Shown here: positions 9,301-18,031 of the stretch, piece by piece
Layout of the letters: each line of letters starts with the position of its first letter
Position numbering within the stretch: the stretch's first letter is position 1
Source: JBMNGH01 sp050949725
GTDB taxonomy: Bacteria > Bacillota > Thermosediminibacteria > Thermosediminibacterales > Tepidanaerobacteraceae
Assembly (NCBI GenBank): GCA_050949725.1
Contig: JBMNGH010000003.1
Coordinates: forward strand, 62,001 to 126,000
Direction of reading: 5' to 3'
Length of the DNA: 64,000 nucleotides
The notes under the pieces: generated by a model
Database searches by the model: none
Told to the model about the DNA's origin: nothing
The model's input: only the letters and a program-made list of their open reading frames with translations
Made by a program: the position numbers and the translations under genes

Positions 9301-11937
9301 TTAATTAAATAGCATTAACCTTTTTTTTACTTTTTGTAACATCTCTTCATATTCTTTCAGTTTTGAGCGTTCTTTTTCTACCACATCAGAAGGAGCTTTC
9401 TCAATAAACCCTTTGTTGTTCAGCTTTTTCTCAGCCCTTTCAATTTCCTTCTGTAGTTCCTTAAATTCTTTGTTCAGACGGGCTATTTCCTTTTCAGTAT
9501 CAACTAAGCCTTCCATGGGAACAAATATTTCGGCACCTTTTGCAACACATGATACCGCTTTTTGTGGAGACGGATCATCCTCACTTATAAAAAGCATTTT
9601 TGATACTCGCGCAAGGCTATATACTATCTCTTTATTATCCTTTAAAATGTTTAGTGCTTCATCGTCATAAGGCCTAACAACGACTTCAGCTTTCTTCCCC
9701 GGTTCGACATTCATCTCTGCCCTGATATTTCTAATGCCTCTTATACAATCCATTATAATTTCCATGTCTGACACGTCTTCAAATGCCCAGTCACAGTTAT
9801 AATCAGGCCATTTAGACACCATAATGCTACTTTCTTCATGGGGCAATTGCTGCCATATTTCTTCGGTTATAAATGGCATAAAGGGATGAAGTAGCTGCAA
9901 GACTCGCTTGAGGCAAGCGACAAGCATTTTCTGTGAGAACAGCTTGCGCTCCTCATCTTCACTGTACAGGTCAGTTTTAGCCATCTCTATATACCAGTCA
10001 CATAATTCACTCCAGAAAAAGTCATATAATTTTTGTGCGGCAAGCCCTATTTCGAATTTTTCGAGGCTTTCCGTGACATCTTTAGTAACCTCGTTTATTC
10101 TGCTCAGTATCCATCTGTCTTTCAAAGATGCTTTCTCAAGTTGAACCTCACCCGGCTTGAAACCTTTTAGGTTCATGATAACAAACCTTGACGCGTTCCA
10201 TATCTTGTTTGCAAAATTTCGGCTTGCCTCCACCTTCTCCCAGAAAAATCTCATATCATTTCCAGGTGCATTCCCGGTGCTCAAAGTAAACCTTAAAGTA
10301 TCAGCACCATATTTATCTATAACTTCCAGGGGATCAATCCCATTACCCAAAGATTTGCTCATTTTACGCCCGAGAGCATCCCTCACGAGCCCTGTTATGA
10401 CCACATGTTTAAAAGGCTCTTTGCCCATGAATCTCATTGCTGAAAATATCATCCTGGCAACCCAGAAAAATATTATATCGTATCCTGTGACCAAGACAGA
10501 AGTAGGATAAAAGTATCCGAGATCCTCAGTTTTATCAGGCCACCCAAGTGTTGAAAAAGGCCATAAAGCAGAACTGAACCAAGTGTCTAATACATCTTCA
10601 TCCTGCTTGATATTACTGCTATTGCACTTGGGACAGCTTGTAATTTCATCCCTCGAAACAGACATCTCCCCGCAATCCTTACAGTACCACGCCGGTATTC
10701 TATGACCCCACCAAAGCTGTCTTGATATACACCAGTCATGGATGTTTTCCAGCCAGTTTAAATATATCTTGGTAAAACGTTCAGGAACGAAAACTATCTT
10801 CCCTTCTTTTACAACCTGCATCGCAGGCCCCGCAAGGGGTTTCATTTTTACAAACCACTGTTTCAAAACCATAGGTTCTACAGCCGTATGGCATCTGTAG
10901 CAATGGCCGACATTATGGCGATGGTCCTCTACTTTTTCTAGGTAACCCATCTCATCTAACCGTTTTACCATTAGTTTGCGGCACTCGTATCTATCCATCC
11001 CTGCAAATTGTCCTGCATTTTCATTCATGTGCCCGTTTTCATCCATTACGTTTACAACGGGAAGATTATGGCGAATGCCCATTTCAAAATCGTTCGGATC
11101 ATGTGCAGGAGTTATCTTGACAGCACCTGTTCCAAATTCCATGTCAACATATGAATCTGCAATTACAGGTATTTCTCTACCTACCAAAGGGAGCAAAAGT
11201 GTTTTCCCTAATACCTTGTCATATCTATGGTCTTCCGGGTTGACGGCTACTGCCGTATCACCCAAAATCGTCTCAGGTCTAGTCGTTGCAATTGTCATAA
11301 ACCCACTGCCGTCTTTAAATGGGTATTTTACATAGTAAAGCTTACCGTCTTGTTCCTCGTGTTCCACTTCGATGTCAGAAAGCGTCGTCCCACACGTAGG
11401 ACACCAGTTCACAATATAGTCTCCTCTGTATATGAGACCGTCTTCATACAATCTTACAAATACTTCTCTGACAGCTTTGCTCAAACCTTTGTCCATAGTG
11501 AACCGGAGCCTAGACCAGTCACATGACGCACCGAGTTTCTCCAACTGTTTAATGATCGTGCCGCCATATTTTTCCTTCCATTCCCATGCTCGCTTTAAAA
11601 AATTTTCACGACCAATATCGTATTTAGAAACACCTTCTTTTAACAGCTGTTCCTTTATTTTTGCCTCAGTAGCTATTCCAGCATGATCTGTCCCGGGAAG
11701 CCACAGGGTGACATATCCCTGCATCCTTTTAAACCTTATTAGAATATCCTGAAGGGTATTGTTCAATGCATGTCCCATGTGTAACTGCCCCGTCACATTA
11801 GGCGGCGGGATAACGATAGTAAACGGTTTTTGGGCCTTATCTATTTTGGCGTAAAAGACATTTTCTTTTTTCCAAAAATCATACCATTTACTTTCTACTT
11901 CTTTTGGATCATAAACTGACGGTAAATTTTTATTCAA
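9301..11937 (-). CDS. valS: Valine-tRNA ligase
   Basis: Class I aminoacyl-tRNA synthetase charging tRNA-Val, 878 residues from the chosen start. The HIGH motif appears as HMGH in PPPNVTGQLHMGHALN (53-56) and the second motif as RKMSKSLGNG. A zinc-type CKDCGEM...CPKC pair lies between them, and a C-terminal coiled coil is typical of ValS. The start is placed at TTG 11937: AGGGAG lies 9 bases upstream. The in-frame ATG at 11988 falls inside the T-box terminator hairpin and has no ribosome site, so the extra 17 residues it would add are very unlikely. The gene is controlled by the T-box just upstream. Confidence 0.96.
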   Translation of the reverse strand: MNKNLPSVYDPKEVESKWYDFWKKENVFYAKIDKAQKPFTIVIPPPNVTGQLHMGHALNNTLQDILIRFKRMQGYVTLWLPGTDHAGIATEAKIKEQLLKEGVSKYDIGRENFLKRAWEWKEKYGGTIIKQLEKLGASCDWSRLRFTMDKGLSKAVREVFVRLYEDGLIYRGDYIVNWCPTCGTTLSDIEVEHEEQDGKLYYVKYPFKDGSGFMTIATTRPETILGDTAVAVNPEDHRYDKVLGKTLLLPLVGREIPVIADSYVDMEFGTGAVKITPAHDPNDFEMGIRHNLPVVNVMDENGHMNENAGQFAGMDRYECRKLMVKRLDEMGYLEKVEDHRHNVGHCYRCHTAVEPMVLKQWFVKMKPLAGPAMQVVKEGKIVFVPERFTKIYLNWLENIHDWCISRQLWWGHRIPAWYCKDCGEMSVSRDEITSCPKCNSSNIKQDEDVLDTWFSSALWPFSTLGWPDKTEDLGYFYPTSVLVTGYDIIFFWVARMIFSAMRFMGKEPFKHVVITGLVRDALGRKMSKSLGNGIDPLEVIDKYGADTLRFTLSTGNAPGNDMRFFWEKVEASRNFANKIWNASRFVIMNLKGFKPGEVQLEKASLKDRWILSRINEVTKDVTESLEKFEIGLAAQKLYDFFWSELCDWYIEMAKTDLYSEDEERKLFSQKMLVACLKRVLQLLHPFMPFITEEIWQQLPHEESSIMVSKWPDYNCDWAFEDVSDMEIIMDCIRGIRNIRAEMNVEPGKKAEVVVRPYDDEALNILKDNKEIVYSLARVSKMLFISEDDPSPQKAVSCVAKGAEIFVPMEGLVDTEKEIARLNKEFKELQKEIERAEKKLNNKGFIEKAPSDVVEKERSKLKEYEEMLQKVKKRLMLFN

Positions 11938-11971
11938 TGCTACCAACTCCCTTGAATAACGCTGCGTATTT

Positions 11972-12206
11972 AAAAAACCTTTCTCCATTAAAGGACGAAA
12001 GGTTTCTTCCGCGGTACCACCTTAATTCTCATATGAGCTCTTTTATGCTTTAACGGGCATTCACGTTTTTGGCTACAGTCAAGTCACCAAAAAAGCTCTG
12101 GGGCGACCTTTGAAAGAATCCCATAGAAGGTTTCCAGCCAAAAGACCTTCTTCTCTATAATGGAATATCCTTTCTACTCCTCCCCTTCACAGCCTTATCT
12201 GAACAA
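11972..12206 (-). promoter_or_regulatory. T-box leader (tRNA-Val-sensing) of valS-folC
   Basis: Minus-strand leader RNA. The canonical T-box AAGGTGGTACCGCGG is at 12009-12023. Downstream a hairpin with arms at 11976-11983 and 11997-12004 runs into a U tract (11972-11977), forming the intrinsic terminator that the antiterminator competes with. Upstream, a Stem I can be drawn: GGGG (12182-12185) pairs with CCCC near 12100, and GAAAG (12170-12174) pairs with CTTTC (12112-12116). They enclose an internal loop with an AGTA motif on one side and AAAGGTCG on the other. GTC at 12105-12107 is therefore the probable specifier codon, matching valine. The T-box and terminator are certain; the specifier is my own fold. 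Confidence 0.93.
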
Positions 12207-12207
12207 T

Positions 12208-12235
12208 ATTCTAACATACCATACTCTTTTGTCAA
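12208..12235 (-). promoter_or_regulatory. Probable sigma-A promoter of valS
   Basis: On the minus strand TTGACA (12230-12235) is followed after 16 bases by TAGAAT (12208-12213). Transcription would begin near 12200, just before the T-box Stem I, which is the expected geometry. Confidence 0.7.
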
Positions 12236-12405
12236 GAAATCCGGGATATGATTCAATGTCCTATCTTGCCAGAAATTATCTCAGGTCTATCAAATCGTTC
12301 ACACTATTCTCAAATCGCACATATTATTTCCGATGTTCATTTGCGTGTATTTATGTTACGATAAATACAAAATGAGATTAAATTTTTATGGAAGGAGGGC
12401 GATTA

Positions 12406-12435
12406 ATTTGGAGGCATAACATAAAGCCTCCAAAT
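12406..12435 (+). promoter_or_regulatory. Hairpin between ribosome site and start of the cyclodeaminase-family gene
   Basis: A perfect 10-base inverted repeat: arms 12406-12415 and 12426-12435, 10-base loop. The left arm itself contains GGAGG. A stronger GGAGGG site lies at 12394-12399, before the hairpin, and the ATG is at 12444 with no ribosome site directly before it. If the hairpin folds, the upstream site sits about 14 bases from the ATG. It may control translation start; it could also be a protein-binding palindrome. Confidence 0.5.
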
Positions 12436-12443
12436 CCAAAGAA

Positions 12444-13430
12444 ATGATTGTTTTAACTAAAAGTGATGTGAAAATGTCAATATCCATGAGCGAGGCAATT
12501 GAAGTCATGAAAAAAACGTTCGCAGATTTTTATACTGGTAAAACCGTAACTCCGTTGCGGACAGCAATAAGGTCAAAAGTGAGCCAAGGGGGCAATGTCT
12601 TATTTATGCCGGGATACATCGAAGGCACCGGCATCGCTTTGAAAGCCATCTCAATATTCCCAAAAAATCCGGAAATAGGTAAACCGTCCATAAATGCTAT
12701 AGTGCTGCTGCAAGATGAGCAAACAGGTGAAACGCTTGCTCTAATGGAAGGAGCCGCTGTTACGGCAATTCGTACAGGTGCAACCTCAGGTGTGGCTACT
12801 TACTACCTGGCACGCAAGGAAGCGACTACTGTTGCCGTCATAGGTTGTGGGGTGCAAGCCACGACACAGCTTGAGGCCATATGCTGTGTGCGCCACATAA
12901 CGGAAGTAATGGCATACGATACAGATAAAGAAAGAATAAGTACATATATTGATTTGATGAGTCGCAAATTTCCAGAAATAAAATTTGCTGCAGCGAAAAA
13001 CCCGGATGATGCGGTCAAAATTGCAGACATTGTCATAACTGCGACAACTTCGCCAAAGCCAGTCTTTAGCGCAAGCTCATTAAAAACAGGTGCACATATA
13101 AATGCAATCGGTTCATATACACCTGATGTCCAGGAATTACCCGAAGAGCTTTTTGACATTGCTGACAAGATAGTCGTGGACTCGAAAGAAGCTGTGCTCG
13201 CAGAAGCGGGCGACTTCATAATCCCGATTAACAAGAGAAAGTTTTCTCCTTCAAAAATAGATGCCGAGCTTGGGCAGCTCTCCTCAGGCCAATTGGTTGT
13301 GCGTGAAACAGAACGAGAAATTACGCTGTTTAAAACTGTTGGTATAGCAGCACAAGACGTTGCCTGTGCAGCTAAAATATATAACAATGCTGTAAAGAAA
13401 GGCCTTGGCACTAAGATTAGCATGTATTAG
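12444..13430 (+). CDS. Ornithine cyclodeaminase / mu-crystallin family protein
   Basis: NAD(P)-dependent enzyme of the OCD/mu-crystallin family, 328 residues. Members include ornithine cyclodeaminase, alanine dehydrogenase and ketimine reductases. The substrate half has LRTAIRSKVSQGGNVLFMPG and ALMEGAAVTAIRTGATSG. The Rossmann half has VIGCGVQATTQLEAI near 132, NPDDAVKIADIVITATTS, and HINAIGSYTPDVQELP. Exact substrate cannot be told. It is a single plus-strand gene between the T-box (divergent) and uppP (convergent). The start lacks an adjacent ribosome site; see the hairpin entry at 12406. Confidence 0.88.
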   Translation: MIVLTKSDVKMSISMSEAIEVMKKTFADFYTGKTVTPLRTAIRSKVSQGGNVLFMPGYIEGTGIALKAISIFPKNPEIGKPSINAIVLLQDEQTGETLALMEGAAVTAIRTGATSGVATYYLARKEATTVAVIGCGVQATTQLEAICCVRHITEVMAYDTDKERISTYIDLMSRKFPEIKFAAAKNPDDAVKIADIVITATTSPKPVFSASSLKTGAHINAIGSYTPDVQELPEELFDIADKIVVDSKEAVLAEAGDFIIPINKRKFSPSKIDAELGQLSSGQLVVRETEREITLFKTVGIAAQDVACAAKIYNNAVKKGLGTKISMY

Positions 13431-13560
13431 TTATATAAACTGTTTTGTACCGGTGTAAATAAAAATGTAAAAATTATTGTTTTAAGCAAATGTCCTGCCA
13501 TTTCAAGAAATAGGATTTCAACAATCAGGTATTTTATTATATTTACATTATTCGTTTGAG

Positions 13561-14370
13561 TTAATTTACAAATTTTGCTGCAATCAATGCAACCATTGCA
13601 ATACCGAGGACTATCCTGTAATACGCAAAAGATTTGAGTGAATGCTTTTTAAGGAATGTCAAAAACCTGTCAACCGCCAGAAGTGCAACTATAAATGAAA
13701 CTACAAAACCGATGCCGAGTGCCTGCCATTCTGAAGTGCTCATATGGGCCACACCCTTTGCAAGAGAGTAAAATGAAGCACCGAACATTGTGGGTATGGC
13801 AAGGAAAAATGAGAATTCGGCTGCCGCCCTTACAGATAGCCCTGCTGCCATGCCCCCCATAATCGTAGATGCCGATCTAGACATTCCTGGGAAAAGTGAA
13901 AGGCATTGACCGATTCCTATAATTAATGATTGATGGAGATTTACTTTGTCCATAATATCTAAACCTGACCTTCCAAATTTGTTTTCCGCTATAACCATAA
14001 AAACACCGCCTATTATCAGGGCGATGGCGACTGTAAATGGAGAAAAAAAGTACTTCTCTATATAATCATTTAACAAAACCCCTAAAACTGCGGAAGGTAT
14101 AAATGCAATCACTATTTTAAACCATAAACTAAACCCCCATTCTGGCGGTAATATATGTTTTATCGAATCGATTATTTTATTGCGGTAATAATATACGACA
14201 GCCAGTATGGCACCTAGTTGGATAACGATCTCGAACATTATGTGAAACCTACTACCCTCAAACCCTATAAGATCTCCAACGATAATTAAATGACCGGTCG
14301 AAGATACTGGCAAAAACTCTGTCAACCCTTCAACTATTCCCATAATAAGCGCTTTTATGAACAAGCTCAT
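13561..14370 (-). CDS. uppP: Undecaprenyl-diphosphatase
   Basis: Integral membrane phosphatase (BacA/UppP) that recycles undecaprenyl diphosphate for cell-wall synthesis; overexpression gives bacitracin resistance. 269 residues with about eight hydrophobic segments. The two family motifs are EGLTEFLPVSSTGHL near residues 14-28 and FPGMSRSAST in the second half. GGGAG lies 8-9 bases before the ATG. It is monocistronic, with wide gaps on both sides. Confidence 0.97.
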   Translation of the reverse strand: MSLFIKALIMGIVEGLTEFLPVSSTGHLIIVGDLIGFEGSRFHIMFEIVIQLGAILAVVYYYRNKIIDSIKHILPPEWGFSLWFKIVIAFIPSAVLGVLLNDYIEKYFFSPFTVAIALIIGGVFMVIAENKFGRSGLDIMDKVNLHQSLIIGIGQCLSLFPGMSRSASTIMGGMAAGLSVRAAAEFSFFLAIPTMFGASFYSLAKGVAHMSTSEWQALGIGFVVSFIVALLAVDRFLTFLKKHSLKSFAYYRIVLGIAMVALIAAKFVN

Positions 14371-14797
14371 ATTCTCTTCTCCCTCTATCGATTATTTTTT
14401 TACTTATGGCTTTATTATATTTATTTTATGTAACATGCCATCAAGAACACTAGTTAATTTTTCGATCATATATCCGTTTTTCATGTGTATGCCTTTCTTT
14501 GTGCCATACCACCCTCTTGCAGTATAATTATAAGCCCCTTTTTAATAGTTAGCAACTTCCAATTAAATGTATGTTATTTTTGACACGGAATCCTAATTTA
14601 TACAGTATGAGTATGTAACTTGTTTAAATTTCTGGAATGGGACAATTAGGATCTTGGTAGACAAATTCACATTTTTTCCGCTTGCAGCGTTATTTTTTTA
14701 CCGTGTTTTTAATGACATAAAAAAACCGAAAAATGCCCCGCTAAAATGCGAGGCATAATATTTGTAAATGCACTAATGCGGGGAAACACATATTCCA
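14371..14797. other. Intergenic region, no gene seen
   Basis: The right end holds the terminator of the AOR operon (14734-14755). A 9-base inverted repeat (ATCCTAATT near 14588, AATTAGGAT near 14644) overlaps GGACAATTA at 14640-14648, identical to one half of the putative PucR-type operator described at 36985. Otherwise AT-rich sequence, presumably including the uppP promoter. Confidence 0.5.
14734..14755 (-). terminator. Intrinsic terminator of the AOR operon
   Basis: Eight-base arms 14734-14741 and 14748-14755 (one G-T pair), six-base loop. On the minus strand it is followed by TTTTT, CGG and a further run of seven T. It lies 43 bases past the stop of the MoaD/ThiS-like gene. Confidence 0.8.
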
Positions 14798-14995
14798 TTA
14801 TCCTCCGCTCATGATGTGAATCACATCTATAACATCATTGTCATGAATTTTAAATTTTGAGTAATCGTCCCGCGGAACGATCTTGTTATTGACAATAACG
14901 GTTATTAAAGGAAATGTGAATTTTTTTTTGTCTAATAAATCTTGTACGGTCATCCCTTCTTCAAATTCCATTACCTCTTTGTTTACTGTTATCAA
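14798..14995 (-). CDS. MoaD/ThiS-like sulfur carrier protein
   Basis: A 65-residue ubiquitin-like sulfur carrier ending in the diagnostic Gly-Gly (MSGG), the site of thiocarboxylate formation. EEGMTVQDLLD and NDVIDVIHIMSGG are typical of the fold. It is the last gene of the ferredoxin-AOR operon, 52 bases after the AOR stop. That suggests it supplies sulfur for the pterin dithiolene of the tungsten/molybdenum cofactor rather than for thiamine; this is inference from position. Confidence 0.85.
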   Translation of the reverse strand: MITVNKEVMEFEEGMTVQDLLDKKKFTFPLITVIVNNKIVPRDDYSKFKIHDNDVIDVIHIMSGG

Positions 14996-15047
14996 GGGAA
15001 CACCCCCATCGAGCTTTTAATTCGATACTAGACATCCGCTTTACTAA

Positions 15048-17243
15048 TTACTTGGGTTCTTCTTTATCGAGATATCCTTTTAACACCTTTACAACTTCCG
15101 GAAAATCTATGTTCAAGCGTTTTGCGGTTTCTAAAGTTGGGATACCTTCTAAAGTCCAACCTCTTCTCTCATACACTGCATCGCATAGTTTTTGATACTG
15201 TGATTCCCTGTGCTCTCTAAGAGCCTTCATCTTTTCTTGTGTGGTCATACCTTCTGTCTTGAAACCTAATTCCTCCAGTTGGCTGTCATAGCGTTCTGCC
15301 CTGGATTCGTATTCTTCGATTGTTACAGGCCCCATTGATCTGTACGGCGCCATATCATGTTGCCTCGTCCCAACACCCATTTTCAAGTTAAAGATCTTTT
15401 GGAAATTGTATACCCTTTCTGATTGCAGAATCATCTCTTCTTTTGTTATATTTTGACCCGTAACACCGTTAAATAAATCAACATAATTCTGGACATGCTC
15501 AGGCACTTTTGCTGGTTCATCCGTTAAGCTGTTATCAGCAGGCTCTATATCGTTCCATGGCAGTTTGCACAGCCCGTTTAAACTAAACCATGTTCTAAAC
15601 ATGGGGAAATAAAACAGTGCTTCTGCCTTATCTTCAAATCTCGGTATCTGCTTATTTACCATGTCCATAAAAATAAGCCATGATTCATCGTGCTGGGCGC
15701 CTTTATTTGCTATTGCATAACCGCCTTGCTGCGCAAGCGATTCTTTTGTAACATATTCTGAATACTCAAGGCCTTTTGCTTCCATACCAATATCCTGCAT
15801 AAATTGAGGATCTGCACCGTATTTCTCAATAAAAATTTTTTTCAGTTCCCTGATACCTTTACCTGCTACCTTGCCAAAACCTCTACCTTCACCCATTTGG
15901 TGAATTAACTCCATTGCCGCAACCGCATTACCAAAATTTAGTTCAAGCCCACCTGTGATTTGTTTGTCTATAATACCGTTCTCATAGCATTCCATAAGAA
16001 ATGCGATCGTAGTCCCTGTAGAGATGGTGTCAATTCCATATGTGTCACAATAGAAATTAGCTTCAATTATATACTCGGGATCAAATATTCCACAATTTGA
16101 ACCAAGACCTGCAATAGTCTCGTACTCGGCAGCATCAACACATACCCTGCAGCCTTTATATGGTCCGGTTTTTAATTCGAAATTGTCAACAGCCTTTGCA
16201 CAAGACATCGAACATCCGTACCAGCATCCGTCCGGCATCCCTTGAGTAAAGTATTTTTCCTTAAAAACATCTGAATGTATATATTTGGTATCAGGATGGG
16301 AGCCATATTTATAATTTTTAACTGGCAAAAGATCATAGTCATCCATTATTTCGGTGAGATGTGCAGTTCCAATTTCCCGCATCCTGTTCTGGGACTGATC
16401 TAATTCACGCATCTCTCTGTGAAGTTTGAGACCTGCTTTGATAATTTTGGATTTGTTGGCAGGCCCATTACTATCCCCATTCACACCTGCATATCTTACA
16501 ACGAGTGCCTTTATCCTTTTGTCTCTAAATACTGTCCCTATTCCACCTCGTCCTGCCTGTTTCATTCTTGGAACACTGCGTTTTACATCATAAAATGAAA
16601 AATTCAATATACCAAAGTTAGTGTTTTCTGCTCCCCTCCCAGCCGATACAACAGCAATATGTTTCCTGTCTTCCAACGTTTGAGCGTACATGGAAGTAAA
16701 TTGTTCGGCTGCGAGATGGGAATCAACATCCTCTAGTGGTGCCCCCTCTATTGTCACATAGCCATTATTGCCATCTATAAATATGACAACATCTTTTTCG
16801 GCCTTGCCCTGAATTTCAATTGCATCCCATCCGGCAAATTTGAGAAGTGGTCCAAAATGCCCCCCAACGTTTGAGTCGACTACCGTCCCGGTCAGAGGGG
16901 AAAGACTTACTGCAATTGATTTCCCAGCTCCTGGATATTGGGTAATTCCTCCTATAGGCCCCGTAGAAATTATGATTTCATTCTCGTCATCATTCCACTT
17001 TGTGTTTCCTGTAACGGCATTCCAGAGATACCACAATCCGAAGCCCCTACCACCAATAAAAATATCCTTCATCTGCTGAGTTACTTCTTTGGGTTTAATG
17101 GTATTGTCAGTCAGGTTTATATAAAGCGTCCTGTCCGTATATCCATTTTTAACTTTCGTAAGTTCATAGTCCATCCTTGAAAGTATCACATGGGAATTTT
17201 TCATTTCAAGAACTCTGTCCACTCTAGCTACACCTCCAAGCAT
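15048..17243 (-). CDS. Aldehyde:ferredoxin oxidoreductase family protein (W/Mo bis-pterin enzyme)
   Basis: Tungsten- or molybdenum-pterin oxidoreductase of the AOR family, which oxidises aldehydes (or reduces acids) with ferredoxin; 731 residues. The N-terminal domain begins GYTDRTLYINL and contains FIGGRGFGLWYLW and TGPIGGITQYPGAGKS. A cluster CWYGCSMSC (C-x3-C-x3-C) and a late Cys in NGLCKLPWND are the likely [4Fe-4S] ligands; classical AOR has C-x2-C-x3-C, so spacing differs. The ATG at 17243 has GGAGG 11 bases upstream and lies 2 bases after the ferredoxin stop; a reading from 17312 would overlap that gene. The substrate is unknown; other AOR-family members do different chemistry (for example BamB). 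Confidence 0.93.
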   Translation of the reverse strand: MLGGVARVDRVLEMKNSHVILSRMDYELTKVKNGYTDRTLYINLTDNTIKPKEVTQQMKDIFIGGRGFGLWYLWNAVTGNTKWNDDENEIIISTGPIGGITQYPGAGKSIAVSLSPLTGTVVDSNVGGHFGPLLKFAGWDAIEIQGKAEKDVVIFIDGNNGYVTIEGAPLEDVDSHLAAEQFTSMYAQTLEDRKHIAVVSAGRGAENTNFGILNFSFYDVKRSVPRMKQAGRGGIGTVFRDKRIKALVVRYAGVNGDSNGPANKSKIIKAGLKLHREMRELDQSQNRMREIGTAHLTEIMDDYDLLPVKNYKYGSHPDTKYIHSDVFKEKYFTQGMPDGCWYGCSMSCAKAVDNFELKTGPYKGCRVCVDAAEYETIAGLGSNCGIFDPEYIIEANFYCDTYGIDTISTGTTIAFLMECYENGIIDKQITGGLELNFGNAVAAMELIHQMGEGRGFGKVAGKGIRELKKIFIEKYGADPQFMQDIGMEAKGLEYSEYVTKESLAQQGGYAIANKGAQHDESWLIFMDMVNKQIPRFEDKAEALFYFPMFRTWFSLNGLCKLPWNDIEPADNSLTDEPAKVPEHVQNYVDLFNGVTGQNITKEEMILQSERVYNFQKIFNLKMGVGTRQHDMAPYRSMGPVTIEEYESRAERYDSQLEELGFKTEGMTTQEKMKALREHRESQYQKLCDAVYERRGWTLEGIPTLETAKRLNIDFPEVVKVLKGYLDKEEPK

Positions 17244-17245
17244 TA

Positions 17246-17638
17246 TTATTTTTCCTCCATATAAATTGCTCCAGTGGGGCATGCTCTGACACACGCACCA
17301 CAGGCAATACACTTAATCGGTTCATTGATTTTCACGTTTACCGGCAACGCATTATTTGGGCAAAAGCCAACACACATATAACATCCGACACAAGTTTCTT
17401 TATTTACCAGTACAGCCCCATTTTTTGCCTCATACATAGCACCTAAATTGCACACAGGAACACACTCGCCGCAATGGTTGCAGACATGGATTTTATATTT
17501 GCCCCGATTATCAGGATCTTCTATTATCCTTATTGCAGACATCTCTGGGGCCTCATTTTTGTAAAGAACCTTGGAACAGGCTATCATACATTTACCGCAG
17601 CCATCACACAATTCAGGTTTTGTTTTTACAATTTTCAT
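17246..17638 (-). CDS. Polyferredoxin with four [4Fe-4S] motifs, partner of AOR
   Basis: Electron carrier of 130 residues from the ATG at 17638, which follows GGGGGTGA; upstream Met codons have no ribosome site. Four Cys motifs are visible: CDGCGKCMIAC, CNHCGECVPVC, CVGCYMCVGFC and CIACGACVRACP. They have room for four [4Fe-4S] clusters. It is the first gene of the operon, 2 bases before the AOR gene, so it is the probable electron partner (AorB-like). Confidence 0.93.
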   Translation of the reverse strand: MKIVKTKPELCDGCGKCMIACSKVLYKNEAPEMSAIRIIEDPDNRGKYKIHVCNHCGECVPVCNLGAMYEAKNGAVLVNKETCVGCYMCVGFCPNNALPVNVKINEPIKCIACGACVRACPTGAIYMEEK

Positions 17639-18031
17639 ATAGTCACCCCCGGTTTTTTTAATTCTCTCAAATTTCATATAATACATGCGTGAATAACACA
17701 TATATTATATGTTATATAAACTTTAAAAGTAATTCGATATCTTTTCACAATTTAAACGAATAAATCTATTGTATCTCTCAAAAGGCTATTAGGTTACTTA
17801 GTAGTCCGGTGACGTTACAGTATAACATTCACTATAGTTGTTATTCGATATTTTTTTTATTTTTCCTTCATGCCCACTAAAATCAAAAATTTGCGAGGGT
17901 GATAAGGCTACATACAATTGTCCTGGAAATAAAAATAATGTCCAAAGACGGTTCTAAGAAACGGAAGTTAAAACAAAATTGTTGACCATTTAAGAAAATA
18001 CCTTTGTTCAGTATAAAATGAAGTTGTTCCT
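17639..18031. other. Intergenic region, no gene seen
   Basis: About 390 AT-rich bases between the AOR operon start and the cyclodeaminase-like gene end. It must hold the promoter of the ferredoxin-AOR operon, but I could not single out -35/-10 boxes with confidence. No molybdenum-cofactor riboswitch pattern was recognised. Confidence 0.4.

Noticed and set aside
12160..12375. Plus-strand open frame of 71 codons upstream of the cyclodeaminase-family gene
   Set aside because: It lies antisense to the valS promoter and T-box Stem I, has no ribosome site and protein-unlike composition.
17639..18031. Molybdenum/tungsten cofactor riboswitch before the AOR operon
   Set aside because: No matching conserved stem pattern could be drawn in the leader.
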